A program made the translations under genes and the position numbers. A stretch of 44,220 nucleotides of DNA from a bacterium (GTDB lineage Bacteria > Patescibacteriota > Minisyncoccia > Moranbacterales > DUUL01): positions 1 to 44,220 of the forward strand of contig JABGXP010000011.1 of the NCBI GenBank assembly GCA_018675685.1, read 5' to 3'. The notes below the pieces were generated by a model that did not search any database, was not told the DNA's origin, and saw only the letters and a list, made by a program, of their open reading frames with translations. Below, piece by piece: positions 1-8,573 of this stretch; positions within the stretch are counted from its first letter, which is position 1, and each line of letters begins with the position of its first letter.

Positions 1-1
1 G

Positions 2-613
2 GCTGGGATTAGTTCGGATGCTAGGGTTTTGATTGACAAGGCTAGGGTTATTGCTCAGCAGCATCGAGTTACTTATGATTCTGCTCCGACTACTGAGTCT
101 ATTGTTCGAGATATTGCGGATATTAAGCAGCAGTTTACGCATGCAGCAGAGTTACATGCAGCAGTGGTTTTGAATAATTTTTTCTCACCTCTTAAAAAGA
201 GCGTCACATATGACAAATTTAGTTGGGTGACATACACAACTCCAGAGATTGCAACTTTTGGAATAAACGAAAAAGACCTCAAAAGAAGAGGCTTAAAATA
301 TACGATTATTAAGAAAGACTTTAAAGATGATAACAGAGCTCTCACTGATGATTATCCTGACTCTCTAATGGTTTTGTATATCAGTGAAGACAATAAGTTA
401 TTAGGGGGCAGTATTATTGCACCAAGAGCGGGGGAATTGGCGCAAGAACTTATTCTTGCAATGAGCGCTGGTATAAAAGTGGATCAAGTTTTTTCGAAAA
501 TATACCCCTATCCAACAGCAACAAGAATTAATAAAATTGCGATTAGTCAGTTATTTTCAAAGAAATTAAAATCAAAGTTCAACCGAAGTCTACTCAAACT
601 TTTTTATCATTAA
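2..613 (+). CDS. Partial/chimeric ORF: proteasome alpha-like N-terminal piece (about nt 2-135) joined in frame to the C-terminal dimerisation domain of a pyridine nucleotide-disulfide oxidoreductase
   Basis: Frame 2 is open to the window edge: AGISSDARVLIDKARVIAQQHRVTYDSAPTTESIVRDIADIKQQ resembles archaeal 20S proteasome alpha ([26 protein letters not shown]...). FTHAAELHAAVVLNNFF...FSWVTYTTPEIATFGI...GELAQELILAMSAG...YPYPT resembles the Pyr_redox dimerisation domain. Confidence 0.7.
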   Translation, partial: AGISSDARVLIDKARVIAQQHRVTYDSAPTTESIVRDIADIKQQFTHAAELHAAVVLNNFFSPLKKSVTYDKFSWVTYTTPEIATFGINEKDLKRRGLKYTIIKKDFKDDNRALTDDYPDSLMVLYISEDNKLLGGSIIAPRAGELAQELILAMSAGIKVDQVFSKIYPYPTATRINKIAISQLFSKKLKSKFNRSLLKLFYH

Positions 614-667
614 TTATCTGTAGCGACATGGAACACACCCCAAAAAGTTAAATTTAACAAAAAACCA

Positions 668-988
668 ATGAAAATAACAAAAAAGGAATCAACAAAGGAA
701 AATTGGGAAGGAGTTAAAAGTCGCAATTACAAAATAAAAACATTGGAAAAAAATCACTCAGTGGTTTATGCGGAACTAAAAGGAGTGCACGGAAAAGTTA
801 AAACAAAAGGTATTGAGAGGATCTATTATATCTTAGAAGGGGAAGGATTTTTCGATATCGAAGGTGTTATTAAAGAAGTCGGTAAGGATGACGTGATCAC
901 AATTCCTCCTTGCACCGAATATGATTATGCACCTCTTAAGGACAAGGAGCTGAAAATTCTTTTATTCATGGAGTTTTGGGATAACTAA
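668..988 (+). CDS. Cupin-domain protein
   Basis: 106 aa; GIERIYYILEGEGFFDIEG....VGKDDVITIPPCTEYDY has cupin motif spacing. Confidence 0.7.
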   Translation: MKITKKESTKENWEGVKSRNYKIKTLEKNHSVVYAELKGVHGKVKTKGIERIYYILEGEGFFDIEGVIKEVGKDDVITIPPCTEYDYAPLKDKELKILLFMEFWDN

Positions 989-1043
989 CATATTACAAGG
1001 CAAGTAAATATGTTTTTTATTTTAATAAAGTACCCATTAGTGG

Positions 1044-1049
1044 TATAAT
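1044..1049 (+). promoter_or_regulatory. Putative -10 box (TATAAT) upstream of the 1081 ORF
   Basis: TATAAT 32 nt before the ATG; the -35 is weak. Confidence 0.4.
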
Positions 1050-1080
1050 TAGGGAGTGCTTAACTATTAACTTTAAATTT

Positions 1081-1395
1081 ATGGGTTTTGAAAGTGAAAT
1101 CAATAAGCCAGGCGAGAAGCTTAGTGATAAAGAAGAAGTAGAGAGATTGGGCAATCAACTAGAAGGAGAGGCAAATGAACATTTTGCAGAGGACTGGGGA
1201 ATCAAAGAAACTCTTGATGCTTTTGAAGGGGCTGTGGGTTTTGAAGCTAAAAAACAGGAACTATTAAACGAATTGAAGGAATTTGCAGAAAGCAAAGTTG
1301 AGCCAGAGGAAGGAGATCTCAATATCAGCAAAGAACAATGGAATGATCAGATGAAAAAAACAATGGAGCAAAAAATTAGAGTTGCGTTTGAATAA
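1081..1395 (+). CDS. Hypothetical acidic helical protein
   Basis: 104 aa ORF with promoter-like sequence upstream and a terminator downstream. Confidence 0.6.
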   Translation: MGFESEINKPGEKLSDKEEVERLGNQLEGEANEHFAEDWGIKETLDAFEGAVGFEAKKQELLNELKEFAESKVEPEEGDLNISKEQWNDQMKKTMEQKIRVAFE

Positions 1396-1419
1396 ACTTG
1401 CTATAGAAAAACTTGTTTT

Positions 1420-1467
1420 AGCATATTAAAAAACCACAAGCGAAAGCTAGTGGTTTTTTAATATGCT
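1420..1467. terminator. Bidirectional intrinsic terminator between convergent genes
   Basis: Perfect 18-bp arms AGCATATTAAAAAACCAC / GTGGTTTTTTAATATGCT. Confidence 0.9.
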
Positions 1468-1479
1468 TTGGTAACGTTT

Positions 1480-1914
1480 TTAAACAAAGAGCTGGATACA
1501 TAGCCAGGAGAAAATAAAACCAAACAACACACCGCAGACAACTTCACTTATTCGATGACCAACGTGTTCTTTCAGTCGAGGATATTTTTTTGGATCGAGG
1601 TTTAGTGTTTGAGTTAACATATTCAGAAATCTTCCTTGATCTCCAAGGTACATACGAATTCGGACTGCATCGTCTAAAATGATCAGCGCTAGAACAACTG
1701 CAATCATGAATTCTCCAGAGCCAATTCCTTCAGAATATCCGATGGTAGTAACCAAGGAAGTAGCAAGAGCACTATGCGTTGACGGCATGTGTCCATGAGT
1801 CATTATGTAATTCCAACGAATTCCACCACTTTTAAAAGTGAAGATGATAAATTTTGTTAATTGCGCTAATCCCATTACAAATAAAGGTATTAACACTATT
1901 GCTAAGTTTTCCAT
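1480..1914 (-). CDS. Divergent PAP2 family (DUF212/YuiD-like) membrane protein
   Basis: MPSTHSAL motif, DDAVRIRMYLGDQG, HRISEVVCGVLFG. Confidence 0.85.
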   Translation of the reverse strand: MENLAIVLIPLFVMGLAQLTKFIIFTFKSGGIRWNYIMTHGHMPSTHSALATSLVTTIGYSEGIGSGEFMIAVVLALIILDDAVRIRMYLGDQGRFLNMLTQTLNLDPKKYPRLKEHVGHRISEVVCGVLFGFIFSWLCIQLFV

Positions 1915-2077
1915 TAAATTTTGTTTATATGTATATTTATAGTTGAAAGCATTTTAATTATATGTTATTTTTATAAATAGTTCAACTTGTGAATATCAAA
2001 AAGAGGTGCTAGAATAGCTAGACACAGGTTCTTTGTTTGTTTGATAATATAAATAAATATATTTAATAAAACACTAA

Positions 2078-4777
2078 ATGAATAGTTTAAACAAAAATGC
2101 TAATGTTGGTCAGGGCGCTCCAAGCCGACCAATGTCACAACAGGGTAGCGGGCAGAAAGTGGGAGTAAATCTTGGTGCAACAATGAATCAAAAACAAAAA
2201 ATAAATCCTTTACAGAAAAAACAAACTCATAAATTTGGATCTTTTCCAAAGTTCAAACCAGCAGCTCCAAATGATGCTAAGGGCGACAGTTTAGCCATGA
2301 AGATCATTGATATTATCGTTAGATCATCGGTCTTCTTGACTGTTTTTATGTTGCCTTTGTTTTTTGCGCCGAACGTTCCTTCTATACTAGAGCTAAACAA
2401 ACAAGTTTTTCTAGTTTTGATTGTGGGAATTGGGTTTTTAGCATGGGTTGGAAAAATGGCTTGGAAAAATGAAATCAGGTTCAAAAAGGATTTCATTCTT
2501 GTTCCAGTAATCACATTTTTTGTGATTTTTGGATTGAGCACGCTTTTCTCTGAATACCAGGAGCAAAGTTTGTGGGGATTCTTTGGTGGAGAGGGAAGAT
2601 CTTTCGTCACACTTTTGTTTTTTGTTGCGTTCTTTTTCTTAGTGTTAAACACAGTTAGAACTCGCGCAGAAGCATTAAAAGTAGTGGTAGTATTCCTTAT
2701 TAGTGGCTTCATCGCTTCTTTGATTGGAATTTTGCAAATTTGGGAAGTGTATATAATTCCAATGGAGTTTACAAAAACCCCATTTTTTAATACTGTTGGC
2801 TCTGTTTACACATTAGCAATTTATGTAGGAGCACTTTTCCTACTTTCACTTGCGATGTTTTTGAGTGATGTTTCTAAAGTGTTGAAAATAGTACTAATTG
2901 CGCTTGCGTTCTTTTTCTTTTTCGTCTTGATGGTAATTAACTTTAAGATTATTTGGATAGCGCTGATCCTTTGTATGGCATTTTTGTTCGGAGTAACAAT
3001 TATGAGTAGTGGTAAACCTCAAGGTCAAGCCAGAATTTTACCAATGATTTTTTTGGTGTTGGCTCTTTTGATGATTCTTCGTACTAGACCTTTAGTGCAG
3101 AAGAACTTGCCAGTTGAAGCTTTGCTAAATCACAAGACTTCCGCTAGCATTGCAATGGATTCAATTAAGGAAAACCCAATGCTTGGATCAGGCCCAACAA
3201 CATACACCTCTGTTTACCAGAAAAATAGACCTAATAATCTTGGCGACTATTGGGCAGTTAATTTCAATACTGCCTCAAGCTATTTCTTGACACTAGTTTC
3301 AACAACAGGAATTCTTGGTGGATTAACATTTCTATTCTTAGTTGGTTCAGGAGTTTTTGCTCTTTTCAAGGGTGTTGCAAAAAAAGCGAAAAGAGAAGAA
3401 AGTGAAAATGACAGAGATGATTATATGGCTGTGGGAGTTGGAATGGTTTGGTTGTTTGTAACATTACTCCTGTTTGTTTATCTTACAAATATAAGTATTT
3501 TATTCTTATGGTGGTTCAGTTTTGCTCTGTTTCTAGCTTTTTCTACTTTTGACGAAGTTAAGAGTAAGGCGAAGGAGTTTGTAACTACTTCAGCTTCACC
3601 AACCTCATCACTGGTTCTTTCTTTCGTGTTTGTACTGGTGATTATTGGTTTTGTTGCTTCGATTTATCTTGAAAGTCAAAAATATTTTGCAGCAGTTCAC
3701 TTTAATAAAGCTTTGATAGCAGATGCCAAAGGCGACGACTTGGAAACTGTGAGGCTAGAATTAAGTAAAGCTGTCGGATTGGATGTGAATCGAGATGTGT
3801 ATTATAGAAACCTTTCAATTGCTCTTTTCGCACAAGCAAATAAAAAGGTTGCTGAAAGCAAAGGTAAAAAATTAACAGCTGAAGAATCAACTATTGTTAG
3901 TAGTTTGATTAGAGGCTCCATAGAAAGTGCTGCCAGAGCACAAAACTTGAACAAGTTGAATGTTGATAACCATCTAGCACTTGCAAGAGTGTACGAGGGA
4001 GTTTTGGTAACGATGGAGGGGGCAGATGAAAAAGCTGTCGAGGCCTACGAAGAAGCAATTAAGCTTGATCCAAATAATCCAGCCTTGTATCAAAAAATTG
4101 CCAGCATATATGTTTCCTTGTCAGACATCGCAGTTATAACAGCTAGAAGCGAAGGTTCCTTGAAGGAAGGAGAATTGCCTGAAGATAGCATGAAGAATTT
4201 AGCGATTGCAAGAACTAACATCAATAAAGCACTTGAAATTAAACCAGATTACACAGCCGCTAACTTGTTGACAGTCGGAATCTATGAAAGAGAAGGAAAC
4301 ATTGATAGTGCAATTGAAAAGGGTGTAGAAAACAGGAAACAATATCCGAAAGTTGCTAGTATTGCCTTCAGACAAGGATTGTTTTATTACAAAAAAGAAA
4401 TGTTTGTTGAAGCAAAGAAGGAATTTAAGGCTGCTGTGAAACTTGACAAGAACTATGCAAATGCTCGATATTTTCTTGGACTAGTTCTCGATAAGGATGG
4501 AAACAAGAAGGGTGCGTTGGAACAATTTGAAGCGGTTGCAGCCTTAAACCCTGACAATACTGATCTAGATAAAATTGTTAACAATCTCCAAAGCGGGAAA
4601 GACGCTCTTGATGGATTGGGTGAAGGAACTGCAATTGAAGAAGGAGCAGCTCAAAATGCACAACCAGGAATCAATCCAGGAGTTGAAACAGGTCCAATTC
4701 CAGAGGAAGCGACACCTTCCCCAGAAGATATTCAGCCAGATGAAAGAGACACTGAGTACAATAACTTGGAAGAATAA
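2078..4777 (+). CDS. O-antigen ligase/polymerase-like multi-TM protein with C-terminal TPR repeats
   Basis: 899 aa; many TM helices; ENPMLGSGPTTYTSVYQKNRP Wzy_C-like region; C-terminal TPRs (AVEAYEEAIKLDPNNPALYQKIASIY, ARYFLGLVLDKDGNKKGALEQFEAVAALNPDN). Confidence 0.8.
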   Translation: MNSLNKNANVGQGAPSRPMSQQGSGQKVGVNLGATMNQKQKINPLQKKQTHKFGSFPKFKPAAPNDAKGDSLAMKIIDIIVRSSVFLTVFMLPLFFAPNVPSILELNKQVFLVLIVGIGFLAWVGKMAWKNEIRFKKDFILVPVITFFVIFGLSTLFSEYQEQSLWGFFGGEGRSFVTLLFFVAFFFLVLNTVRTRAEALKVVVVFLISGFIASLIGILQIWEVYIIPMEFTKTPFFNTVGSVYTLAIYVGALFLLSLAMFLSDVSKVLKIVLIALAFFFFFVLMVINFKIIWIALILCMAFLFGVTIMSSGKPQGQARILPMIFLVLALLMILRTRPLVQKNLPVEALLNHKTSASIAMDSIKENPMLGSGPTTYTSVYQKNRPNNLGDYWAVNFNTASSYFLTLVSTTGILGGLTFLFLVGSGVFALFKGVAKKAKREESENDRDDYMAVGVGMVWLFVTLLLFVYLTNISILFLWWFSFALFLAFSTFDEVKSKAKEFVTTSASPTSSLVLSFVFVLVIIGFVASIYLESQKYFAAVHFNKALIADAKGDDLETVRLELSKAVGLDVNRDVYYRNLSIALFAQANKKVAESKGKKLTAEESTIVSSLIRGSIESAARAQNLNKLNVDNHLALARVYEGVLVTMEGADEKAVEAYEEAIKLDPNNPALYQKIASIYVSLSDIAVITARSEGSLKEGELPEDSMKNLAIARTNINKALEIKPDYTAANLLTVGIYEREGNIDSAIEKGVENRKQYPKVASIAFRQGLFYYKKEMFVEAKKEFKAAVKLDKNYANARYFLGLVLDKDGNKKGALEQFEAVAALNPDNTDLDKIVNNLQSGKDALDGLGEGTAIEEGAAQNAQPGINPGVETGPIPEEATPSPEDIQPDERDTEYNNLEE

Positions 4778-4798
4778 ACTTACAAGTTCATAAAGTAT

Positions 4799-4832
4799 AA
4801 AAAAACGGCCCATACATAAAGGCCGTTTTTTT
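4799..4832. terminator. Bidirectional intrinsic terminator
   Basis: AAAAAAACGGCC-CATACATAAA-GGCCGTTTTTTT between convergent genes. Confidence 0.9.
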
Positions 4833-4853
4833 GTGGAGTAATTTTCACAGTGT

Positions 4854-5942
4854 CTAGAACAACTTTCTTAGGACGAGCTCTCTTCTCTTTTTTTCTTCCC
4901 AAGGAATTGAATCATTGAATTTTTCAGCAATTGTTCCAGGACGAGGAGAATATTTATTTAAAAAGGCAGTATGGAAGTGAACTTTCTTAAAAACTTGTAC
5001 AGTTTTTTCGAAATCCTGCAATGTTTCACCAGGAAAACCAATGATTATATCAGTTGATATTTTTGCTGTGGGAATGTTTTTATTTATCTTTTCGATAATA
5101 TTGATGTAGTGTTTTTGAGTGTATTTTCGATTCATTGCTGCAAGAATCTTGTCACTTCCAGATTGAATTGGGAGATGAATCTCCTTTGAAATATTTTTAT
5201 TTTTAGCGATAACTCTAATTAGTTCTTCAGAGAAATCCTTAGGATGAGAAGTTAAAAACCTGAAAGTAATCTTTGGAAAACTATTCGCAAGCAACTTAAG
5301 TAGCGAAGGGAAGTCAATCAATTTAAGCCCTCTTACCCTTTCCTTGGGAGAAAAAGAGTAGCTGTTCACATTTTGCCCTAAGAGAATTATTTCTTTGCAG
5401 TCATTTTTTTCTAAAAAAGTGATTTCTTTGAAAATTTCTTCAAAAGGACGCGACCATTCACGGCCTCTTGCATAAGGAACAACACAATAGGTACAGAAAT
5501 TATTACACCCAGTCATTATTGGGATAAAAACAGTTTCAGTTGATTTATATTTCGGGGTTATCTTAAGATAATCACTACACTCAATTTCTTTAAGTTCCGG
5601 CTCTTTTGTAAGTCCAAGGATTGAACCAAGAAGAGGAATATCTTTAGCGGGAATGAAATGATGAACTTTATCTCCAAGCCTTCGTTGAACATCTTTCCTG
5701 TGTGCTAAACAACCAGTAACAACAATTTTTGTCCCTTTTTTTCTTTTCCAGATATTGTGAATTTGTCCAAACGCTCTGTCTTCAGCTGTTTTTCGGACCC
5801 CACAAGTAGTGAAGATTACTAAGTCAGCTTCTTCGATTTCCGAAGCCTCATGTAAACCACCTTCTTCAAGAAGCGTAGCAATTCTTTCGCTATCAGAAAG
5901 ATTCATTTGACAACCAAATGTTTTAATAAAATATTTTTTCAT
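4854..5942 (-). CDS. miaB: tRNA-2-methylthio-N6-dimethylallyladenosine synthase (radical SAM methylthiotransferase), no C-terminal TRAM domain
   Basis: KTFGCQMNLSDSER, TTCGVR, TGCLAHR, GCNNFCTYCVVPYARGREWSRP; ends at YSPRPGTIAEKF...RKLF*. Confidence 0.9.
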   Translation of the reverse strand: MKKYFIKTFGCQMNLSDSERIATLLEEGGLHEASEIEEADLVIFTTCGVRKTAEDRAFGQIHNIWKRKKGTKIVVTGCLAHRKDVQRRLGDKVHHFIPAKDIPLLGSILGLTKEPELKEIECSDYLKITPKYKSTETVFIPIMTGCNNFCTYCVVPYARGREWSRPFEEIFKEITFLEKNDCKEIILLGQNVNSYSFSPKERVRGLKLIDFPSLLKLLANSFPKITFRFLTSHPKDFSEELIRVIAKNKNISKEIHLPIQSGSDKILAAMNRKYTQKHYINIIEKINKNIPTAKISTDIIIGFPGETLQDFEKTVQVFKKVHFHTAFLNKYSPRPGTIAEKFNDSIPWEEKKRRELVLRKLF

Positions 5943-5989
5943 GCAAGTTTGTTTTTAAATTCTCGCTTAAGCTTACATGACAAGAAAAT

Positions 5990-6021
5990 AAAAGACAACA
6001 GTTGAAATACTGTTGTCTTTT
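5990..6021 (-). terminator. Intrinsic terminator downstream of thrS
   Basis: AAAAGACAACAGT / ACTGTTGTCTTTT perfect 13-bp arms. Confidence 0.85.
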
Positions 6022-6041
6022 CAAGATTCTGTTTGGAAGGT

Positions 6042-7811
6042 CTATTTTTTCTCTACAATTTCTTTTTCCAATAGTTTGTAAAAATCCTCCTTACTCATGG
6101 TCTCATTTTTCCTTTCGCCTCTCCTCCTGACTGCAACTGTGCCATCTTTTTCCTCCTGTTCACCTACAATTATAAGGAAAGGGGCTTTTTGTTTGACGCT
6201 TTCTGCAATTCTTTTGCCGAGCGAATCATCTGAATTAAACATTTCAACTCTGATTCCAAACTGTTTCATCTCCTGCGAAACTAGCTTTGCATAAGCGTCA
6301 AATTTCTCAACAACTGGCAAAATCCCAACTTGAATAGGCGCTAGCCATGTTGGAAATGCTCCAGCATATTTTTCAATCAAGAATGCCATAGTTCTTTCAA
6401 TACAACCGATTGAAGAACGGTGAATAACCATTGGTCTTTGTTTTTCTCCTGCTTTATCAATATAGCTCATTTGAAATTTTTCCGGCATAGCAAAGTCAAT
6501 CTGGATAGTGAAAGCTGTGTCTTCCTTGCCATTAACATTTCTCATCTGTACATCAAGCTTGGGTCCATAAAAAGCTGCTTCATCAACTGCTTCGATATAT
6601 TCCAAGTTCATTTTTTCAAGAATTTTTTGCATTGATGCTTGTGTTCCTTCCCATGCGGATGGATCATTAATGTATTTACCTTTCTTGTTTTCTTTGTCCC
6701 ATTTAGAGAAGCGATACCAATATTCGTCTATTTTCAAAGTTTTCATAACAAATTGTACCAAGTCTACAACTTTCTCGAATTCTTCTTCGACTTGATCGGC
6801 GCGACAAATAATATGAGCATCTGCTAATGTCCAACCACCGGCATGACGAATCAACCCTGAAAGTTCACCGGATTTTTCTTTACGGTAAAGCTTGGCAAGT
6901 TCTGCATAACGCAAGGGAAGTTCTCGGTATGAACGAGGGCGAGAGTTATAGATCTCAAATTGATGTGGGCAGGTCATAGGACGCAAGACATATTGATCAC
7001 CATATAACTCCATCACAGGATACATATCAGCTTGGTAATGTTCCCAATGGCCAGATTTTTTATATAATTCTACCCGAGCGAGATCTGGAGTATGTGTTCT
7101 TAGGTAATCTCTCTTCGTCTCTTCTTCAATAATGAATTTTTCTAATTGCTTCCAAACAGCAGTTCCTTTTGGAGTGAAAAGTGGCAACCCTTTTCCAACT
7201 AAATCAGAAAAAACAAATAAATCCAAATCTTTTCCTATTTTTCGATGGTCCCTCTTTACTGCCTCCTCTTGTTGTTTGAGATATTTTCGCAATTCTTTCT
7301 TATCATTGAAAACTAAACCATAAATTCTTTGAAGTTGCTTGTTTTTTTCGTCACCCTTCCAGTATGCACCAGAAAATTTGGACAAGTTAATTGCAGTTGC
7401 ATTGATTTCTCCAGTTGACTCAAGATGTGGCCCGGAGCAAAGATCTACAAAATTTCCTGATTGATAGATTGTTACATTTTCTTTGCCAGTAATTTGCAAA
7501 TCTTTTATCAATTCCACTTTGTATGGTTGCCCGGCTTCTTCGAAAAGAGAAATTGCTTCATCAACTGAGATGACCCTTTTTTCGAAAGGAAAGTTTCCTT
7601 TGATAATTTCCTTCATTTTACCCTCAAGGATTTCAAGATCCTCTGGAATTAAAGTGCGGGGGAGTTCAAAATCATAATAAAAACCATTTTCGATTGCTGG
7701 TCCAATTGCAAACTTAGTTTCAGGAAACATTTCCAAAACGGCAGCCGCAAGCACATGCGAACAACTGTGTCGAACAATTTCCAATCTCTCCTCACCTTTT
7801 ATTTTTCCCAT
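6042..7811 (-). CDS. thrS: Threonyl-tRNA synthetase (lacks the N-terminal TGS domain)
   Basis: HSCSHVLAAAV editing domain, RPMTCPHQFEIYNSRPRSYRELPLRYAEL, RRRGERKNETM; 589 aa starting directly at the editing domain. Confidence 0.95.
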   Translation of the reverse strand: MGKIKGEERLEIVRHSCSHVLAAAVLEMFPETKFAIGPAIENGFYYDFELPRTLIPEDLEILEGKMKEIIKGNFPFEKRVISVDEAISLFEEAGQPYKVELIKDLQITGKENVTIYQSGNFVDLCSGPHLESTGEINATAINLSKFSGAYWKGDEKNKQLQRIYGLVFNDKKELRKYLKQQEEAVKRDHRKIGKDLDLFVFSDLVGKGLPLFTPKGTAVWKQLEKFIIEEETKRDYLRTHTPDLARVELYKKSGHWEHYQADMYPVMELYGDQYVLRPMTCPHQFEIYNSRPRSYRELPLRYAELAKLYRKEKSGELSGLIRHAGGWTLADAHIICRADQVEEEFEKVVDLVQFVMKTLKIDEYWYRFSKWDKENKKGKYINDPSAWEGTQASMQKILEKMNLEYIEAVDEAAFYGPKLDVQMRNVNGKEDTAFTIQIDFAMPEKFQMSYIDKAGEKQRPMVIHRSSIGCIERTMAFLIEKYAGAFPTWLAPIQVGILPVVEKFDAYAKLVSQEMKQFGIRVEMFNSDDSLGKRIAESVKQKAPFLIIVGEQEEKDGTVAVRRRGERKNETMSKEDFYKLLEKEIVEKK

Positions 7812-7851
7812 AAATATTTTTTAAAAATTAGTTTAAATGTATTTCTTTATA

Positions 7852-8075
7852 AATAAAAAACCTCATCTCAGAATATATCATCAAATACTCAACACAGCAG
7901 TGAAGGGTATTTTTAAATACATTCTGAGACGAGGTTTCTCGCGGTTCCACTCAGATTCCTAGAAGACTTTTCTTCCAAACTCTTGTTTATTTGTTCTGTG
8001 ATTTAGGCGGAAGATTAACTCCGCGTCAGATAACATATGGTTGGTAGCCACATCAATCATCACAAGATGAACTGT
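7852..8075 (-). promoter_or_regulatory. T-box riboswitch leader of thrS (transcription-attenuation type)
   Basis: Minus strand: TCTGAG-TGGAACC-GCG-agaaacct-CGT-CTCAGA antiterminator with a 7-nt TGGAACC bulge. Competing terminator CCTCGTCTCAGAAT...ATTCTGAGATGAGG-TTTTTT. Stem III-like hairpin GGAAGA-AAAG-TCTTCT just upstream. Ends about 40 nt before the thrS ATG. Confidence 0.93.
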
Positions 8076-8079
8076 TTTT

Positions 8080-8107
8080 ATTCTAAGTCTTTTGTGATTT
8101 TTGTCAA
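8080..8107 (-). promoter_or_regulatory. Putative sigma70-type promoter for the T-box/thrS transcript
   Basis: Minus strand TTGACA (8107-8102), 16 nt, TAGAAT (8085-8080). Confidence 0.65.
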
Positions 8108-8121
8108 ATGTTTGTTATAAT
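8092..8121 (+). promoter_or_regulatory. Putative divergent promoter for mscL
   Basis: TTGTGA (8092-8097), 18 nt, TATAAT (8116-8121); overlaps the thrS promoter on the other strand. Confidence 0.5.
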
Positions 8122-8177
8122 AACTTTAAGGTGAAAAGCCACTGAACTGTCCAAGGATAATAATTTATATTAAAATT

Positions 8178-8567
8178 ATGTTAAAAGAATTCAAAAAGTT
8201 CGCTATGCGGGGCAACGTTGTTGATATGGCGGTTGGTATCATTATCGGAGCTGCTTTCGGTAAGATTGTTAGCTCCTTTGTTGCTGATATCATTATGCCT
8301 CCAATCGGAGTTGTTTTGGGAGGGATGGACTTTTCCAATCTTATGATAACGCTAAAGAACACCACTAGCACAACTGAAGCCATCACCATTAACTATGGCA
8401 ATTTTCTCAATACCGTTATTGATTTTGTCATTATCGCATTTGCAATTTTCATAGTGATAAAACAACTCAATAGACTCAAGAAAAAAGAAGAGAAGAAAGT
8501 TAAAAAGACACCAGAAGAAGTTCTTCTTTTAAGAGAGATAAGAGACTCTTTGAAAAATAAAAAATAG
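8178..8567 (+). CDS. mscL: Large-conductance mechanosensitive channel
   Basis: [44 protein letters not shown]. Confidence 0.95.
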   Translation: MLKEFKKFAMRGNVVDMAVGIIIGAAFGKIVSSFVADIIMPPIGVVLGGMDFSNLMITLKNTTSTTEAITINYGNFLNTVIDFVIIAFAIFIVIKQLNRLKKKEEKKVKKTPEEVLLLREIRDSLKNKK

Positions 8568-8573
8568 TAAAAA

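Noticed and set aside
73-345. Antisense ORF of 90 aa opposite the left-edge ORF, and the many similar 60-160 aa antisense ORFs across the window (e.g. 2227-2712, 16463-16828, 18543-18956, 19461-19820, 26407-26823, 27486-27905, 39348-39644, 41181-41603)
   Set aside because: They lie wholly or largely opposite well-supported genes, have no recognisable domains and low-complexity Ser/Phe/Leu-rich composition, as expected for shadow frames of A-rich genes
4575-4793. Same-strand overlapping ORF (72 aa) at the end of the O-antigen-ligase/TPR gene
   Set aside because: Alternative frame of the acidic/Gln-rich 3' end of a confident CDS with no domain evidence
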